Positions 9,480 to 20,385 are shown, numbered from the stretch's first letter. The stretch: 64,000 bases of DNA from Pseudomonas sp. FP453 (GCF_030687495.1 NZ_CP117435.1:6142501-6206500), one strand, 5' to 3'. Numbers and translations are program-made. Notes: generated from the letters alone by a model not told the origin.

Positions 9480-9514
9480 GGGCCTGAAGGCTCGTTCTTC
9501 AGGCCCTTTTTTTT
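9480..9514 (+). terminator. Intrinsic terminator after aspA
   Basis: GGGCCTGAAG pairs with CTTCAGGCCC around a seven-base loop, followed by eight T residues. Confidence 0.92.
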
Positions 9515-9805
9515 GCCTCAAGGTTGTGAAATGAAGCCCATAAAAACTCCAATATCGCCCTGCAAGCCCGCCCCCCTGCTGAAACCTTTAATCGCCCCGT
9601 GCAGACGGATCACGCGCTCCTAGGTATAGTGCCGCCCCTCTTCGCGCTGCGGCCGTCGGTAACGAGGCCCGGGTACACACGCGAAACCGCATGAATAACA
9701 ACCCGCAAAAGGATTGGGGTCGAACTGTCGCGCACTGCCTGGTGCCAAGCGACGGCGTCGCACCGTCCTGCGTTTGCCATTAGAAAAATCAGCGAGGAAC
9801 ACTCC
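9515..9805 (+). promoter_or_regulatory. Intergenic region upstream of the AGCS symporter
   Basis: About 290 bases without a gene between the aspA terminator and the symporter. It presumably holds the promoter for the symporter, but I found no convincing -10/-35 or -24/-12 pair. GAGGAAC at 9794-9800 is the ribosome-binding site. Confidence 0.4.
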
Positions 9806-11251
9806 ATGCTCGAAGTCATCAACGACTTCCTCTCAGGGAAAGTACTGATCGTGCTCATTGTCGGGCTCGGCGGTTATTTCACGATTCGCTCGCGTTTCGT
9901 ACAGCTGCGTCACTTTTTCCACATGTTCTCGGTGTTCAAAGACAGCCTCAAGAGCAGCTCCGACCAACTCAGCTCGTTCCAGGCGCTGATGCTCAGCCTG
10001 GCCGGCCGCGTCGGTGCCGGCAACATCGCCGGTGTCGGCATTGCCGTGACCCTGGGTGGCCCGGGTGCCGTGTTCTGGATGTGGGTCACCGCGCTGGTGG
10101 GCATGTCTTCGAGCTTTATCGAATGCTCCCTCGGCCAGTTGTACAAGCGTACCGACGCAGAAGGCACCTACCGTGGCGGCCCGGCGTATTACATCCAGCA
10201 CGGCCTGCACAAGCGCTGGCTGGGCATGGTCATGGCGTTCCTGCTGCTGGTGACCTTCGGCTTCGCCTTCAACGGCCTGCAAGCCCACGCCGTGACGCAC
10301 TCGCTGAACAACGCCTTCGGCCTCGACACCACCTACACCGGCCTGGCCCTCGCGGCATTGCTGGGCCTGGTGTTCATCGGCGGGATCAAGCGCATCGCCT
10401 CGATCGCCGACCTGCTGGTGCCGGTCAAGACCCTGGTCTACATCGCCGTGACCCTGTACGTGATCGTGCTGCAATTCGACCACGTGCCGGCCATGCTGAT
10501 GACCATCGTCAAGAGCGCCTTCGGCCTCGACCAAGCCTTCGGTGGCCTGGTGGGCAGCGCGATCATCATGGGTGTTAAGCGCGGCGTGTTCGCCAACGAA
10601 GCCGGCCTGGGCAGTGCGCCTAACGTGGCGGCGGTGGCTTCCGTAGAGCACCCGATTGCCCAGGGCGTGGTCCAGGCGTTCAGCGTGTTCCTCGACACCT
10701 TCGTGATCTGCACCTGCACCGCGTTGCTGATCCTGCTCTCCGGCTTCTACACCCCAGGCTTTGAAGGCGACGGCATTGCCCTGACCCAGAACTCCCTGGC
10801 GGCCGTGGTCGGCGACTGGGGCCGCATGTTCATCTCCGTGGCCCTGGCGTTGTTCGTGTTCACCTCGATCATGTACAACTACTACCTCGGCGAGAGCAAC
10901 CTGCGCTTCCTGGTGGGCAACAACCGCAAGGTGCTGATCGGCTACCGCACGCTGGTGCTGGTGCTGATCTTCTGGGGTTCGATCGAGAACCTGAGCACCG
11001 TGTTCGCGTTTGCCGACATCACCATGACCATGCTCGCCTTCGTCAACCTGTTCGCCCTGGCGTTCCTGTTCAAGATCGCCATGCGCATCCTGAACGACTA
11101 CGACAAGCAGCGCGCCGCAGGCATCAAGACGCCGGTGTTCGACTCCAGCCAGTTCCCTGACCTGGACCTCGACCGCAAGGCCTGGCCGGCCAATCCGGTA
11201 AAACCGGAAGCAGCGCCATCGGCTGAACTCAACGCCCAAGCCCAGCGCTAA
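9806..11251 (+). CDS. Alanine/glycine:cation symporter family (AGCS) protein
   Basis: A 481-residue inner-membrane protein with around ten hydrophobic segments. The AGCS signature is clear: LAGRVGAGNIAGVGIAVTLG near residue 66, GGPAYYIQHGL near residue 125, and KRGVFANEAGLGSAPNVAA near residue 255, which contributes to Na+/substrate binding in the family. Members import alanine or glycine, and some other small amino acids, with Na+ or H+. Lying between aspA and asparaginase suggests the substrate may be related to aspartate/asparagine use, but the sequence does not prove it. GAGGAAC precedes the ATG. Confidence 0.93.
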   Translation: MLEVINDFLSGKVLIVLIVGLGGYFTIRSRFVQLRHFFHMFSVFKDSLKSSSDQLSSFQALMLSLAGRVGAGNIAGVGIAVTLGGPGAVFWMWVTALVGMSSSFIECSLGQLYKRTDAEGTYRGGPAYYIQHGLHKRWLGMVMAFLLLVTFGFAFNGLQAHAVTHSLNNAFGLDTTYTGLALAALLGLVFIGGIKRIASIADLLVPVKTLVYIAVTLYVIVLQFDHVPAMLMTIVKSAFGLDQAFGGLVGSAIIMGVKRGVFANEAGLGSAPNVAAVASVEHPIAQGVVQAFSVFLDTFVICTCTALLILLSGFYTPGFEGDGIALTQNSLAAVVGDWGRMFISVALALFVFTSIMYNYYLGESNLRFLVGNNRKVLIGYRTLVLVLIFWGSIENLSTVFAFADITMTMLAFVNLFALAFLFKIAMRILNDYDKQRAAGIKTPVFDSSQFPDLDLDRKAWPANPVKPEAAPSAELNAQAQR

Positions 11252-11267
11252 GCGTAGAGAGATGACA

Positions 11268-11310
11268 CGCCGCACGACCTTGGGCATGCTCGGGGCCGTG
11301 CGGCGTTTTT
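11268..11310 (+). terminator. Intrinsic terminator after the AGCS gene
   Basis: CGCCGCACG pairs with CGTGCGGCG and five T residues follow. It lies only 19 bases before the asparaginase start, so the asparaginase gene depends either on read-through or on a promoter within this hairpin region. Confidence 0.85.
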
Positions 11311-11328
11311 CGTTCAGGAGAAAATTCG

Positions 11329-12306
11329 ATGTCCCCATCTAGCAACGTCATGGTGCTCTACACCGGCGGCACCATCGGCATGCAGGCCAGCGCCAATGGC
11401 CTGGCCCCCGCATCCGGCTTCGAAGCGCGTATGCGTGAACAACTTGCCGGCCAACCACTGCCGGCCTGGCAATTCCAGGAAATGGCCCCGCTGATCGACA
11501 GCGCCAACATGACCCCCGCCTACTGGCAGCGCCTGCGCACGGCGGTGATCGACGCCGTGGACCAAGGCTGCGATGGCGTGCTGATCCTGCACGGCACCGA
11601 CACCCTGGCCTACAGCGCGGCGGCCATGTGCTTCCAACTCCTGGGCCTGCCGGCGCCGGTGGTGTTCACCGGCTCCATGTTGCCGGCCGGCGTGCCGGAC
11701 AGCGATGCCTGGGAAAATGTCAGCGGTGCCTTGCAGGCATTGGCCGCAGGCCTGGCCCCGGGTGTGCACCTGCACTTCCATGGCGCACTGATGGCACCGA
11801 CGGCCTGTGCAAAAATCCGCAGTTTCGGCCGCAACCCGTTCGCGGCGCTGAATCGCCAGGGCGGCGTGGCCCGTGCCGAATCCATCCCCCACGCGCTGGA
11901 CTATCGCCAGCCAAAAGCCTTGGCCAACATCGGCGTCCTGCCGCTGGTGCCCGGCATCAGTGCGGCGCAGCTGGACGCCGTGATCGACAGCGGCATCCAG
12001 GCGCTGATCCTGGAGTGCTTTGGCAGCGGCACCGGCCCCAGCGACAACCCTGAGTTCCTCGCAAGCCTCCAGCGGGCGCAGGACCAAGGCGTGGTGGTGG
12101 TCGCGATCACTCAGTGCCATGAAGGCGGCGTTGAACTGGACGTCTACGAAGCCGGCAGCCGTTTGCGCGGTGTGGGCGTACTGTCGGGCGGCGGCATGAC
12201 CCGTGAAGCCGCGTTCGGCAAGCTCAATGCGCTGGTCGGCGCTGGATTGGATCACGCGCACATCCGCCGCCTGGTGGAGACCAACCTGTGCGGTGAACTC
12301 GGCTGA
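11329..12306 (+). CDS. ansA: L-asparaginase, cytoplasmic type (AnsA-like)
   Basis: A 325-residue asparaginase without signal peptide. It hydrolyses asparagine to aspartate and ammonia. The two catalytic threonine motifs are present: VLYTGGTIGMQ at residues 9-19 and VLILHGTDTLAYSA near residue 85. It also has VVFTGSMLPAG and the ECFGSGTGP motif. Lack of a leader peptide and the length suggest the cytoplasmic type I group and not the periplasmic AnsB. AGGAG lies eight bases before the ATG. The product aspartate feeds AspA encoded upstream. Confidence 0.93.
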   Translation: MSPSSNVMVLYTGGTIGMQASANGLAPASGFEARMREQLAGQPLPAWQFQEMAPLIDSANMTPAYWQRLRTAVIDAVDQGCDGVLILHGTDTLAYSAAAMCFQLLGLPAPVVFTGSMLPAGVPDSDAWENVSGALQALAAGLAPGVHLHFHGALMAPTACAKIRSFGRNPFAALNRQGGVARAESIPHALDYRQPKALANIGVLPLVPGISAAQLDAVIDSGIQALILECFGSGTGPSDNPEFLASLQRAQDQGVVVVAITQCHEGGVELDVYEAGSRLRGVGVLSGGGMTREAAFGKLNALVGAGLDHAHIRRLVETNLCGELG

Positions 12307-12362
12307 GCCGAGCCCTGTAGATATGCACCGCCTTTCTGATTGAGCGCTTTCTAGCATGGCAA

Positions 12363-12385
12363 CCACCCACCTTCAGGTGGTTGTC
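12363..12385 (+). terminator. Possible weak terminator after asparaginase gene
   Basis: CAACCACC and GGTGGTTG form an eight-base stem with a loop of about eight bases. The following TCCTTGC is only weakly T-rich, so the role is uncertain. Confidence 0.4.
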
Positions 12386-12411
12386 CTTGCTAACGCACAT
12401 CAGGAATGCCC

Positions 12412-15400
12412 ATGCCTCCCGTCGTCACCAGCGCATCACCGCGTCGCACCCCACGCGCTCGCTTCACGTCTTCATTAATCAACCAACTGGCCATCGGCCC
12501 GGCCTTTCGCGAGGTGGCCGCGTACCTGTTACGCCTGAAATTACAAGAACGCTATCCCAACCTGCATATCGACCCGGACGTCGTCATGGTCGGCACGCCA
12601 AGCTGGGAGATCGTCCACGGCGAGATTGTCGCCAAGCCCCCGCACTACCAGGCGCTCACCGACATCCTGGCGCGGCAGGCAGTACTGGCCGTGCCGTCCC
12701 TGTTTATCGACGGCATTCACTTTCTCACGCCCTTACCGCTCACCGAACCGCCTGTGCACCTGGCCGTGCGCATTGAAGACATTGCCCTGATTATCAATGT
12801 GCTGGCGCCGGTGATGATCCGCGGCTATCAGGAGCAGCAGTTGGCGTTCTGGGACCAGACCGTGGGCGGCAGCGGCCCGCATTGGCACGAGCTGTCCGTG
12901 GTACTGCGCGACCTCTGGAACGTCAGCGAAATACGCGGTTGGACCGATGAAGATTGCCAGATGGCACGTCAAGTGGCCCAGGCCCCCGAGCTGGCGAAAC
13001 GAGCGCCCACCGACAGTTTTGGCACTCACGCGTATGTACTGGACGTCGATCAGATCGATGACCAAGGCAACGTCACCCACCTCAATGAGCACCTGGTCAG
13101 CGTGGTGATCGGCAAGCAGGACAAGCATGAGGTCATCCTCGCCCACTCGATGCTGTTGGGCTTTCGCAAATACGCCACGCTTGACGCACTGGGCCAGGAC
13201 CTGCCGCTGCTGCTGGACACTGCGATCACCCACAAAAAAATCCAGTGGCGCCTGGTGGAGCCCGACGGGGACTTCTTCGACTACCTGGCCTGCACCCTGG
13301 TGACGATGCAGATCGAAGCGATCGGCGCCATCGACTTTTCCGACCTGCGTGGCCAAGGCGTCAGCCCGCTGGCCCTGGCAGGCCCACCCGGCGCCGTGCC
13401 CTACGGCGAAAGCCCGGGGCAGGATATCGACTGGTTGCAGCAAGCCCTTCCCAACTGGCTGGCCGATGCGTCGATTTCGGACATGAACAGCTACTCCCGC
13501 TACATGAAAGACCTGTCGGCCCTGAACACCTTCTACCAGGGCAAGAGTTACGACGAGGGCATTGCGCCCATCGAGCAATACGCCCTGGACAAGCTGGAAG
13601 CAGAAATTCGCAAGGATCACCCCGACGCCACCAACCTGTCGCTGGACACCCTTCAACTGAAGGTCCAAAGCCCTGTGGTGGTGGGGGTTGTTCCCCTTGC
13701 CGTGGCAGTTCGATACCACCCTGTACAGCATGAGCCAGCTGGCCCTGCAAAATCTGATTGACGTGCCTCTGGGCATCAAGAGCCTCGAACACAACCCGCC
13801 ACGCGCGCTGCCCGAATGGCTCACCGTGGACTACCTGGAGACACTGATCAGCCGCATCGACATTGGCAACGCCTATCCTCGCTTGATCAAAAGCACACTG
13901 CTGGATGACCCCGCGCAAGCCGACCGCCGCGGCACGCTTTACGCCTATCACCTGGGCATTCAACTGCCGCTGTTGGCGTTGCAGGCCAAGATCCGCCGGG
14001 AATTCGGGATCGATGAGCGGGGTTTCCGGTTTGTCGCGGCGGCGATGGAGGCGGAAAAATCCGACCGGCAGGTGGATGACATCGCCATCGTCGTGCGCCC
14101 ACTGGCGTTGTTGCCCAGCCTGCGGCTGAACAGAACGGCGGATATCGTCGCGAATATGTTTGTCATCGGCCCGCAGGACCCGGCCAGCGGTCCGTGCCTG
14201 CTCTATCGGCCCCTGCTCGACAAGCCCCTGACCCAATACCCCTCACCCGCCAACCTGGTGTACGCCATCCAGCAGTCCCCCGACCTGCGCGAATCGGTGC
14301 TGGCCTGGCTGCCCGATGACGTGCGCGACGACTATAGCCACTACGTCTTCCCGACGAAAATTCCGTCCCCCTGGACAGTCGCCGAAGTCGCCACCAACCC
14401 ACTCAAACTCGCCAGCCTGAGCGGGCCGCTGCACCTGGGCGGCGACGCCATCGACGGCAACCTGTTCACCACGCTGTACAACGCCAATGCAAACGCCCTG
14501 ATCACCCTGGCCGACCGCCAGGCGGTGTCGAATGCCGAAGCCCGCTGGGCCACGTTCAGACGCGCAGGCTGGGCGATATTCAACGGCGTCTTGCCCTTCC
14601 TCGGGCGCACAGTGAACACCGCCGCGTGGGTCTGGCAGATCATGGATCAACTGGAGGCACTCAAGGACGCCAAGGAGCATCCCACACGCCAATCACCGTG
14701 GGCCGCGCTGTCCGACCTGCTGCTCAACCTCGGCATGGCCATTGCCTTGCATGCTGCGTCTCGCACCTCGCCCCGTCCGTCCAGCGCGGCCGAGTCGACG
14801 GAAGAACGCCTCGCCCCCCCCATTTCCGCCCCCAAGGCAGAACCGCTCACTATCCGTCAGTTGCCCACCGTCACCCCCGAACAATTGCCGTACGATCACC
14901 CCCGCCCCCTGCACACCAGCGGCGCCCTCAACAACACCCCCGTACGACTGGGCATCGTGCTGGACCGCTTCAAGGTCCCCAGGCCCGACACCTTGGGCAC
15001 GCAGATCAGCACCGCGGGGCCTCACCTTCACCTGTATCAGGGGGGGCAAAAATACTACGCCCCAGTGGGTGAGCGCTGGTTCGAAGTACAGGTGGATGAG
15101 AATGATCGAGCCATCATTGTCGATCCCAGCCAACCGCTGCGTACCGGCCCGCCCCCTGATACATAACCGGCAGGGCCAATGGTTCGTCGACACGCGCCTG
15201 CGCCTGCGCGGAGGCGGCCCGATCGTGCTGGCCCGAAAGGCGACCAGCCTGGCGGAGCAGCGCGCATCCACGCTGAAAAAACAACTGAGCAACTTCCACG
15301 AGGTCGAAAAAGGCCTCCAGCAAAAACCTGGATGACGCCCACGGCGCCATGGAAGGGTCGGCAGCCGCCTCATCCGGCACGATGGCGGAAGCCAACCGGC

Positions 15401-17083
15401 GGGCCTATCTGCGCACCTTGAAAAACATCTGCCGCACGTACGAAACGGCGCTGCAGGGGCTCAAGCAGATAAGCATCCACGAGTTCTCACCCAGATACGC
15501 GGAAAGAGCCCTCCGATATGTCAAAAACCAGGCCGCCATGACCCTGAACGGGGTCAGGGAAACCGGCACTCGGTTCACCCCGCGCATGCAAGAGATGCTG
15601 CCCAAAATCGTGCGACAGGCCCAGATGCCCCAAGAGCGCTACATCGATGAGGCCCGCCTGATGAACGACCTTTGTGCGGAAATGCTCAAGCACCTGGAAT
15701 ACATGGACACGCGTTTCGATGAACTGCGCCAACTGGGCGAAGACGGCGCCATTCTGCGCCAGGAAATCCAACGGGAAATGCCGGCCTATAAAAGCGTCGA
15801 TGTCAGGTCTATACAGGTGACCATGGCCCGTAACCTGTGCCTGGCCGCAAGCAGCACGATCAGCCAATCCAAGGCCTGGAACAGCATCGACCGGATTGTC
15901 GACACCGCCGACCTCGCCGTCCTGGGCCTGCGCGATACCGTGTACGAACGCAGCGAATCGCGCATGGACGAGCGCATCGATATCTTGAACCACCTGGTCG
16001 AACAGTTCCAAATGCTCGACGAACAGTTGGAAGACTTCTCGTCGCAGTATGCCGAGTATGCCCGGGGCGAAAACGTCCGGGCACTGCAGGACCAGCTCAA
16101 GCGGTTCGCCAAAGACACCACGAACAACCTGTCGTTGGTGAGTGCCGAACGCGAAGTGGTACGCCGCCGCGGCAAACCGATGCCTGCGGCAGCCCCCCTG
16201 CAAAGGAAAATTATCCGCACGCGCCATGCCGGCCTGCTTATCGGCAAGCCGCGCCTGGACTGGACGGGGCAAGACACGGGCCTGGTGGATATCATTTCGC
16301 CGGTGACCGAAAAAGTCGTCGCCACTTACCGCGAAAAGGACGGCATATGGTTGCGGCACTGGGCAACCCCACCGACAACCCCGCCGATGGCGGTGTTCGC
16401 CGCGGCCAGTGAAGGCCAAGCGTTACTGGACGACATGCCGGCTTTCCTCGAGCGTGCAGAACGCCTTGCCACCACACCGAAACGAACCGCCTGCGGCATC
16501 GAATACCTGTTTCGCCAGCAGGCCTATGAACTGGAAAGCACCCGCAACGTCATCAGCCACGCACTCGCGCAAGGCGAAGCCAGCGAGAAAGATATCGCCT
16601 CGGCGAAATTCATCGATCAAGCGCTGAAAACCCAGGAAAACGACCTGTTCAGACGTAGCGATGCCCATATGTCGAGAATGCTCAAGGAGTCCCCTCCGAC
16701 CGTGGCCAGCGTCGAGTGGCTCAAGCGTCACAACGCCATAACCATCACCCAGACCAAGCTGCGCGAACCGCTCACCACAGCCCCCCAAACTGCTGTTCCT
16801 GGATGAATACCTGATTCGCGATCGGTCGACCAAAGACATCCTCTGGTACGCGCAATTTCACTACACCGAGTCATGGATATCGCCCGAGCGCTACGTATCC
16901 GGCCGGCTCAAGACCGTCGAGGAGCAGGGTGCGGCCAGCGACTCCGCCTCCATTTCGAGCGCGAACGAATGGGAAAGGCTCGCCTACCTGCGCAGCGAAA
17001 TCAGCCTGAAACCGGCCCAGGACCTGTTTTTTGAAGTGTCCAAGGCTAAATCCAGGTGGCGTTTTTGGCAGCCGGATCAATAA
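12412..17083 (+). pseudogene. DUF6543 / dermonecrotic-toxin-domain giant protein, broken by four +1 frameshifts
   Basis: Four consecutive reading-frame segments are collinear with the intact homologue at 23902-28383. The shifts lie at a G5 run (13683-13687), a C5 run (15142-15146), an A5 run (15307-15311 or 15322-15326) and a C6 run (16781-16786). Removing one base at each restores one open frame of exactly 1556 codons, with no other stop. Shared landmarks include YQEQQLAFWDQ, ASGPCLLYRPLLDKPLTQYP, WTVAEVATNPLKLA and the tail ILWYAQFHYTE. ATG 12412 has AGGA six bases upstream. The family is a Pseudomonas group of very large proteins annotated with a dermonecrotic toxin domain; activity and export route are unknown. 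It could be a decaying gene, a phase-variable gene, or a sequencing artefact. Confidence 0.8.
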
Positions 17084-17141
17084 GCCAAACGGCGGCACAC
17101 AACTTGCTGCATTGGCGCTAACCCTCTGACATCGGCCGCCC

Positions 17142-18134
17142 ATGTTGCATTCGCACCTCACCACCCTCAACGCCGTGTCCCTGGTCCTGGCGACCTTCAA
17201 GGACCACGGCCTGCCCGGCGAGACACTGCTCGCGGGCAGCGGCATAGGCATGGCCGACTTGAGCCGTGCCGACAGCCGCATCACCACGTGCCAGGAGCTG
17301 CGGGTATGCGCCAATGCCGTGGCCCTGCGCCACGACATCGGCCTGGACCTGGGCCAGCGCATGCACGTGTCGTCCTACGGCCTGCTGGGTTATGCCCTGC
17401 TCACCAGTGCCACCTTAGGTGACGCTTTGCGCCTGGCGCTGCGCTACCCGGCGCTATTGGGAACACTTTTCGAGCTGAGCCTGGTGGAGGACGGCGGGCA
17501 GGTCTGGCTAACCGCTGGCGACTATCGGGAGAGCCCGGCACTGGCAGCGTTCAATGTGGAGTTTTGCCTGGTGTCGATGAAAGTTATCTGCGATGACTTG
17601 CTTGGCCGCACGTTGCCCCTGCATCAAGCGCGCTTCGACTACCCGGCACCGGCCTACCACGCCCGCTATACCGAGCGGTTCGAGTGCCAGCTGCAATTCG
17701 ATGCCACCGCCAGCGGGTTTGCCTTCGACCAGCACTGGCTGCAACAACCCCTGCCCCTGGCAGATGCCATCACCCATCGCGCCATGGCCGAGCGCTGCCG
17801 CAAACAGAATTCCGAGTTCACCGGGCGCCAGGCCTGGCTCAACCGTGTGCGCCAATTGCTGGCTGACCAACTGCACGCCGCCCCCGGCCTGGAGGGCTTG
17901 GCTGCGCAGATGAAGTGCTCTGCACGTACGCTGCGCCGACACCTGCACGCCTTGGGTTGCAGCTATCAGCAATTGCTCGATGAGTTGCGCTTTGAGCAGG
18001 CCAAGCAGTGGCTGGCACAAGACCAGATGCCGATTCATCGCATCGCCGAACAATTGGGCTTCAGCGAAACCGCGAGTTTCCGCCATGCGTTTGTGCGCTG
18101 GAGCGGGGTGGCGCCCAGCCTTATGCGCCATTGA
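17142..18134 (+). CDS. AraC-family transcriptional regulator
   Basis: A 330-residue regulator. The N-terminal two thirds match the ligand-binding domain (PF12625 type) seen in OruR/ArgR-like AraC proteins, with GLLGYALLTSATLGDALRLA near residue 75. The C-terminal AraC helix-turn-helix pair starts near residue 240: LAAQMKCSARTLRRHLHALG and then IHRIAEQLGFSETASFRHAF. It is followed on the same strand, 122 bases on, by the acetylpolyamine amidohydrolase and PotF-like genes, so it may control their use of polyamines. The effector is unknown. Confidence 0.9.
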   Translation: MLHSHLTTLNAVSLVLATFKDHGLPGETLLAGSGIGMADLSRADSRITTCQELRVCANAVALRHDIGLDLGQRMHVSSYGLLGYALLTSATLGDALRLALRYPALLGTLFELSLVEDGGQVWLTAGDYRESPALAAFNVEFCLVSMKVICDDLLGRTLPLHQARFDYPAPAYHARYTERFECQLQFDATASGFAFDQHWLQQPLPLADAITHRAMAERCRKQNSEFTGRQAWLNRVRQLLADQLHAAPGLEGLAAQMKCSARTLRRHLHALGCSYQQLLDELRFEQAKQWLAQDQMPIHRIAEQLGFSETASFRHAFVRWSGVAPSLMRH

Positions 18135-18256
18135 AGGGCGAATTACGGTCAATACCATTGGCCATATCTATCCCCTTCTGGCCGCTCCTGCCGTTCTCAT
18201 GATTCGCGCGGGCCGCAACACTGCCAGGCACAACAACGAGCCTGCGGGGAGCACCC

Positions 18257-19297
18257 ATGCTGACGATCTACTCCGACGATCACCATCTGCACCACGGACG
18301 CTGCGAGCTGATGGACGGGCAACTGATGCCCTGCTTCGAAATGCCTTCGCGCGCCAACCATGTGCTGCAACGGGTCAAGGACCGCAACCTCGGCCCGGTG
18401 CAGGCGCCGCAAGACTTCGGCCTGGCGCCCCTGCAACGCATCCACAGCCGCGACTATCTCGACTTCTTCAAAGGTGCCTGGGCGCGCTGGACCGAATACG
18501 GCCAGGACGGTGACCTGCTGCCCTACACTTGGCCCGCACGCACCCTGCGCCGAGTGTTACCCACCAGCCTGCATGGCCAACTCGGTTACTACAGCTTCGA
18601 TGGCGGCGCACCGATCACCGCTGGAACTTGGCAAGCCGCCTACAGCGCGGCGCAAGTGGCACTCACCGCCCAGCAGGCGATCCAACAAGGCGCCCACAGT
18701 GCCTTTGCCCTCTGCCGCCCCCCTGGGCATCACGCCGCCAGCGACTTGATGGGCGGTTACTGCTACCTCAACAACGCCGCCATCGCCGCCCAGGCGTTTC
18801 TCGACCAGGGCCGGCAAAAGGTCGCGATCATCGACGTGGACTACCACCACGGCAACGGCACCCAGTCGATTTTCTACGAACGCAGCGACGTGCTGTTCAC
18901 CTCGATCCATGGCCACCCGGAAGCGGAGTTTCCGTTTTTTCTCGGTTATGCCGATGAACGGGGCCAAGGTGCAGGCGAAGGTTTCAACTTCAACTATCCG
19001 CTGCCGGCCGGCTCCGGTTGGGAGCAGTGGAGCGCAGCGCTGGAGGAGGCGTGCAAGCAAACCGAACACTACGCCGCCGACATCATCGTGGTGTCCCTGG
19101 GCGTAGACACATTCAAAGACGACCCGATTTCCCAGTTCAAGCTCGACAGCCCGGACTACCTGGCCATGGGCCGACGCCTCGCGCGCCTGGGCAAGCCCAC
19201 CCTGTTCGTGATGGAAGGCGGCTACGCTGTGGAAGAAATCGGCATCAACGCCGTCAACGTCCTCGAAGGTTTCGAACAAGAAGGATCTGCCCGATGA
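18257..19297 (+). CDS. Acetylpolyamine amidohydrolase (class II histone-deacetylase fold)
   Basis: A 346-residue zinc hydrolase of the HDAC/AcuC/AphA superfamily. It has the catalytic His pair in RPPGHHAASD (His 158-159), the zinc ligands in IDVDYHHGNGT (Asp and His near residues 195-197), and the second Asp in LGVDTFKDDP. The length and the motif YCYLNNAAIAAQ match bacterial acetylpolyamine amidohydrolases, which remove acetyl groups from acetylputrescine, acetylcadaverine or acetylspermidine. Its stop overlaps the start of the PotF-like gene by four bases, so uptake and deacetylation of acetylpolyamines appear translationally coupled. P. aeruginosa has the same pair (aphA with a polyamine-binding protein gene). 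Confidence 0.92.
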   Translation: MLTIYSDDHHLHHGRCELMDGQLMPCFEMPSRANHVLQRVKDRNLGPVQAPQDFGLAPLQRIHSRDYLDFFKGAWARWTEYGQDGDLLPYTWPARTLRRVLPTSLHGQLGYYSFDGGAPITAGTWQAAYSAAQVALTAQQAIQQGAHSAFALCRPPGHHAASDLMGGYCYLNNAAIAAQAFLDQGRQKVAIIDVDYHHGNGTQSIFYERSDVLFTSIHGHPEAEFPFFLGYADERGQGAGEGFNFNYPLPAGSGWEQWSAALEEACKQTEHYAADIIVVSLGVDTFKDDPISQFKLDSPDYLAMGRRLARLGKPTLFVMEGGYAVEEIGINAVNVLEGFEQEGSAR

Positions 19298-20385
19298 AGA
19301 TGCTCACCTCCCTGGCCCTGTGCGCTGCCGTTTTGAGCGGCGCCGTGCAGGCCGAAGAAAAAACCCTCAAGGTCTACAACTGGTTCGACTACATCACCCC
19401 CAAGGCGCTGGAAGACTTCAAGGCGCAGAACCCGCAGATCAAGCTGGTGTACGACATCTTCGACACCAACGAAGCCCTGGAAGCCAAGCTGCTCACCGGC
19501 AACTCCGGCTATGACGTGGTGGTGCCGTCCAACGTGTTCCTGGCCAAGCAGATCGAAGCCGGCGTGTTCCAGCCCCTGGACCGCAGCCAGTTGCCCAACT
19601 GGAACCACCTCGACCCCAAGCTGATGAAGCTGATCGAAGCCAACGACCCCGGCAACAAGTTCGCCGTGCCCTACATGTACGGCACCATCCTGATCGGCTT
19701 CAACCCGGACAAGGTCAAGGCCGTGCTGGGCCCGAACGCGCCGGTGGACAGCTGGGACCTGATCTTCAAGGAAGAAAACATCAGCAAGCTCAAGCAATGT
19801 GGCGTGGCCTTGCTTGATTCGCCGTCGGAGATCCTGCCGCTGGCCCTGCAACACCTGGGCCTGGACCCCAACAGCAGCAACCCCAAGGATTACGTCAAGG
19901 CTGAAGCGCTGCTGATGAAAATCCGCCCATACATCACCTACTTCCACTCCTCCAAATACATGGCCGATATCGCCAATGGCGACATCTGCGTGGCCGTGGG
20001 TTACTCGGGGAGTTTTTCCCAGGCTGCCAATCGCGCCAAGGAAGCCAAGAACGGCGTGACCGTGGACATGCGCCTGCCCAAGGAAGGCGCGCCGATCTGG
20101 TTCGACATGCTCGCCATCCCCAAAGGTGCGCAGAACCCGCAGGACGCCTACACCTTTATCAACTACCTGTTGCAACCCCAGGTGATCGCGCCGGTCAGCG
20201 ACTTTGTCGGCTACCCCAACCCGAACAAGGATGCGACCGAGCTGGTGGACCCAGCGATCCGCAACAACCCCAACCTGTACCCGATCGATGCGGCGATGAC
20301 CACGCTGTACACCTTGAAACCGTTGGCCCGTGATGCCGAGCGTGCGCGGACGCGCGCCTGGACCAAGATCAAATCCGGTACCTGA
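19294..20385 (+). CDS. PotF-like polyamine ABC transporter periplasmic binding protein
   Basis: A 363-residue periplasmic protein with signal peptide MKMLTSLALCAAVLSGAVQA, cut before EEKTLKVYNW. LKVYNWFDYITP, FDTNEALEAKLLTG and SGYDVVVPSN are hallmarks of PotD/PotF/SpuD polyamine-binding proteins. The true start is the ATG at 19294, which overlaps the TGA of the upstream amidohydrolase gene. No permease or ATPase genes follow; the next gene is on the opposite strand. It must therefore share the membrane components of another Pot/Spu system, or act in sensing. Acetylated polyamines are the likely ligand given the partner gene. Confidence 0.92.
   Translation: MKMLTSLALCAAVLSGAVQAEEKTLKVYNWFDYITPKALEDFKAQNPQIKLVYDIFDTNEALEAKLLTGNSGYDVVVPSNVFLAKQIEAGVFQPLDRSQLPNWNHLDPKLMKLIEANDPGNKFAVPYMYGTILIGFNPDKVKAVLGPNAPVDSWDLIFKEENISKLKQCGVALLDSPSEILPLALQHLGLDPNSSNPKDYVKAEALLMKIRPYITYFHSSKYMADIANGDICVAVGYSGSFSQAANRAKEAKNGVTVDMRLPKEGAPIWFDMLAIPKGAQNPQDAYTFINYLLQPQVIAPVSDFVGYPNPNKDATELVDPAIRNNPNLYPIDAAMTTLYTLKPLARDAERARTRAWTKIKSGT

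Noticed and set aside
12412..17083. Programmed +1 frameshifting as explanation for the broken giant gene
   Set aside because: Four sites in one gene at different bases (G, C, A, C) without shared slippery context make programmed shifting unlikely; indels at homopolymers explain it more simply.
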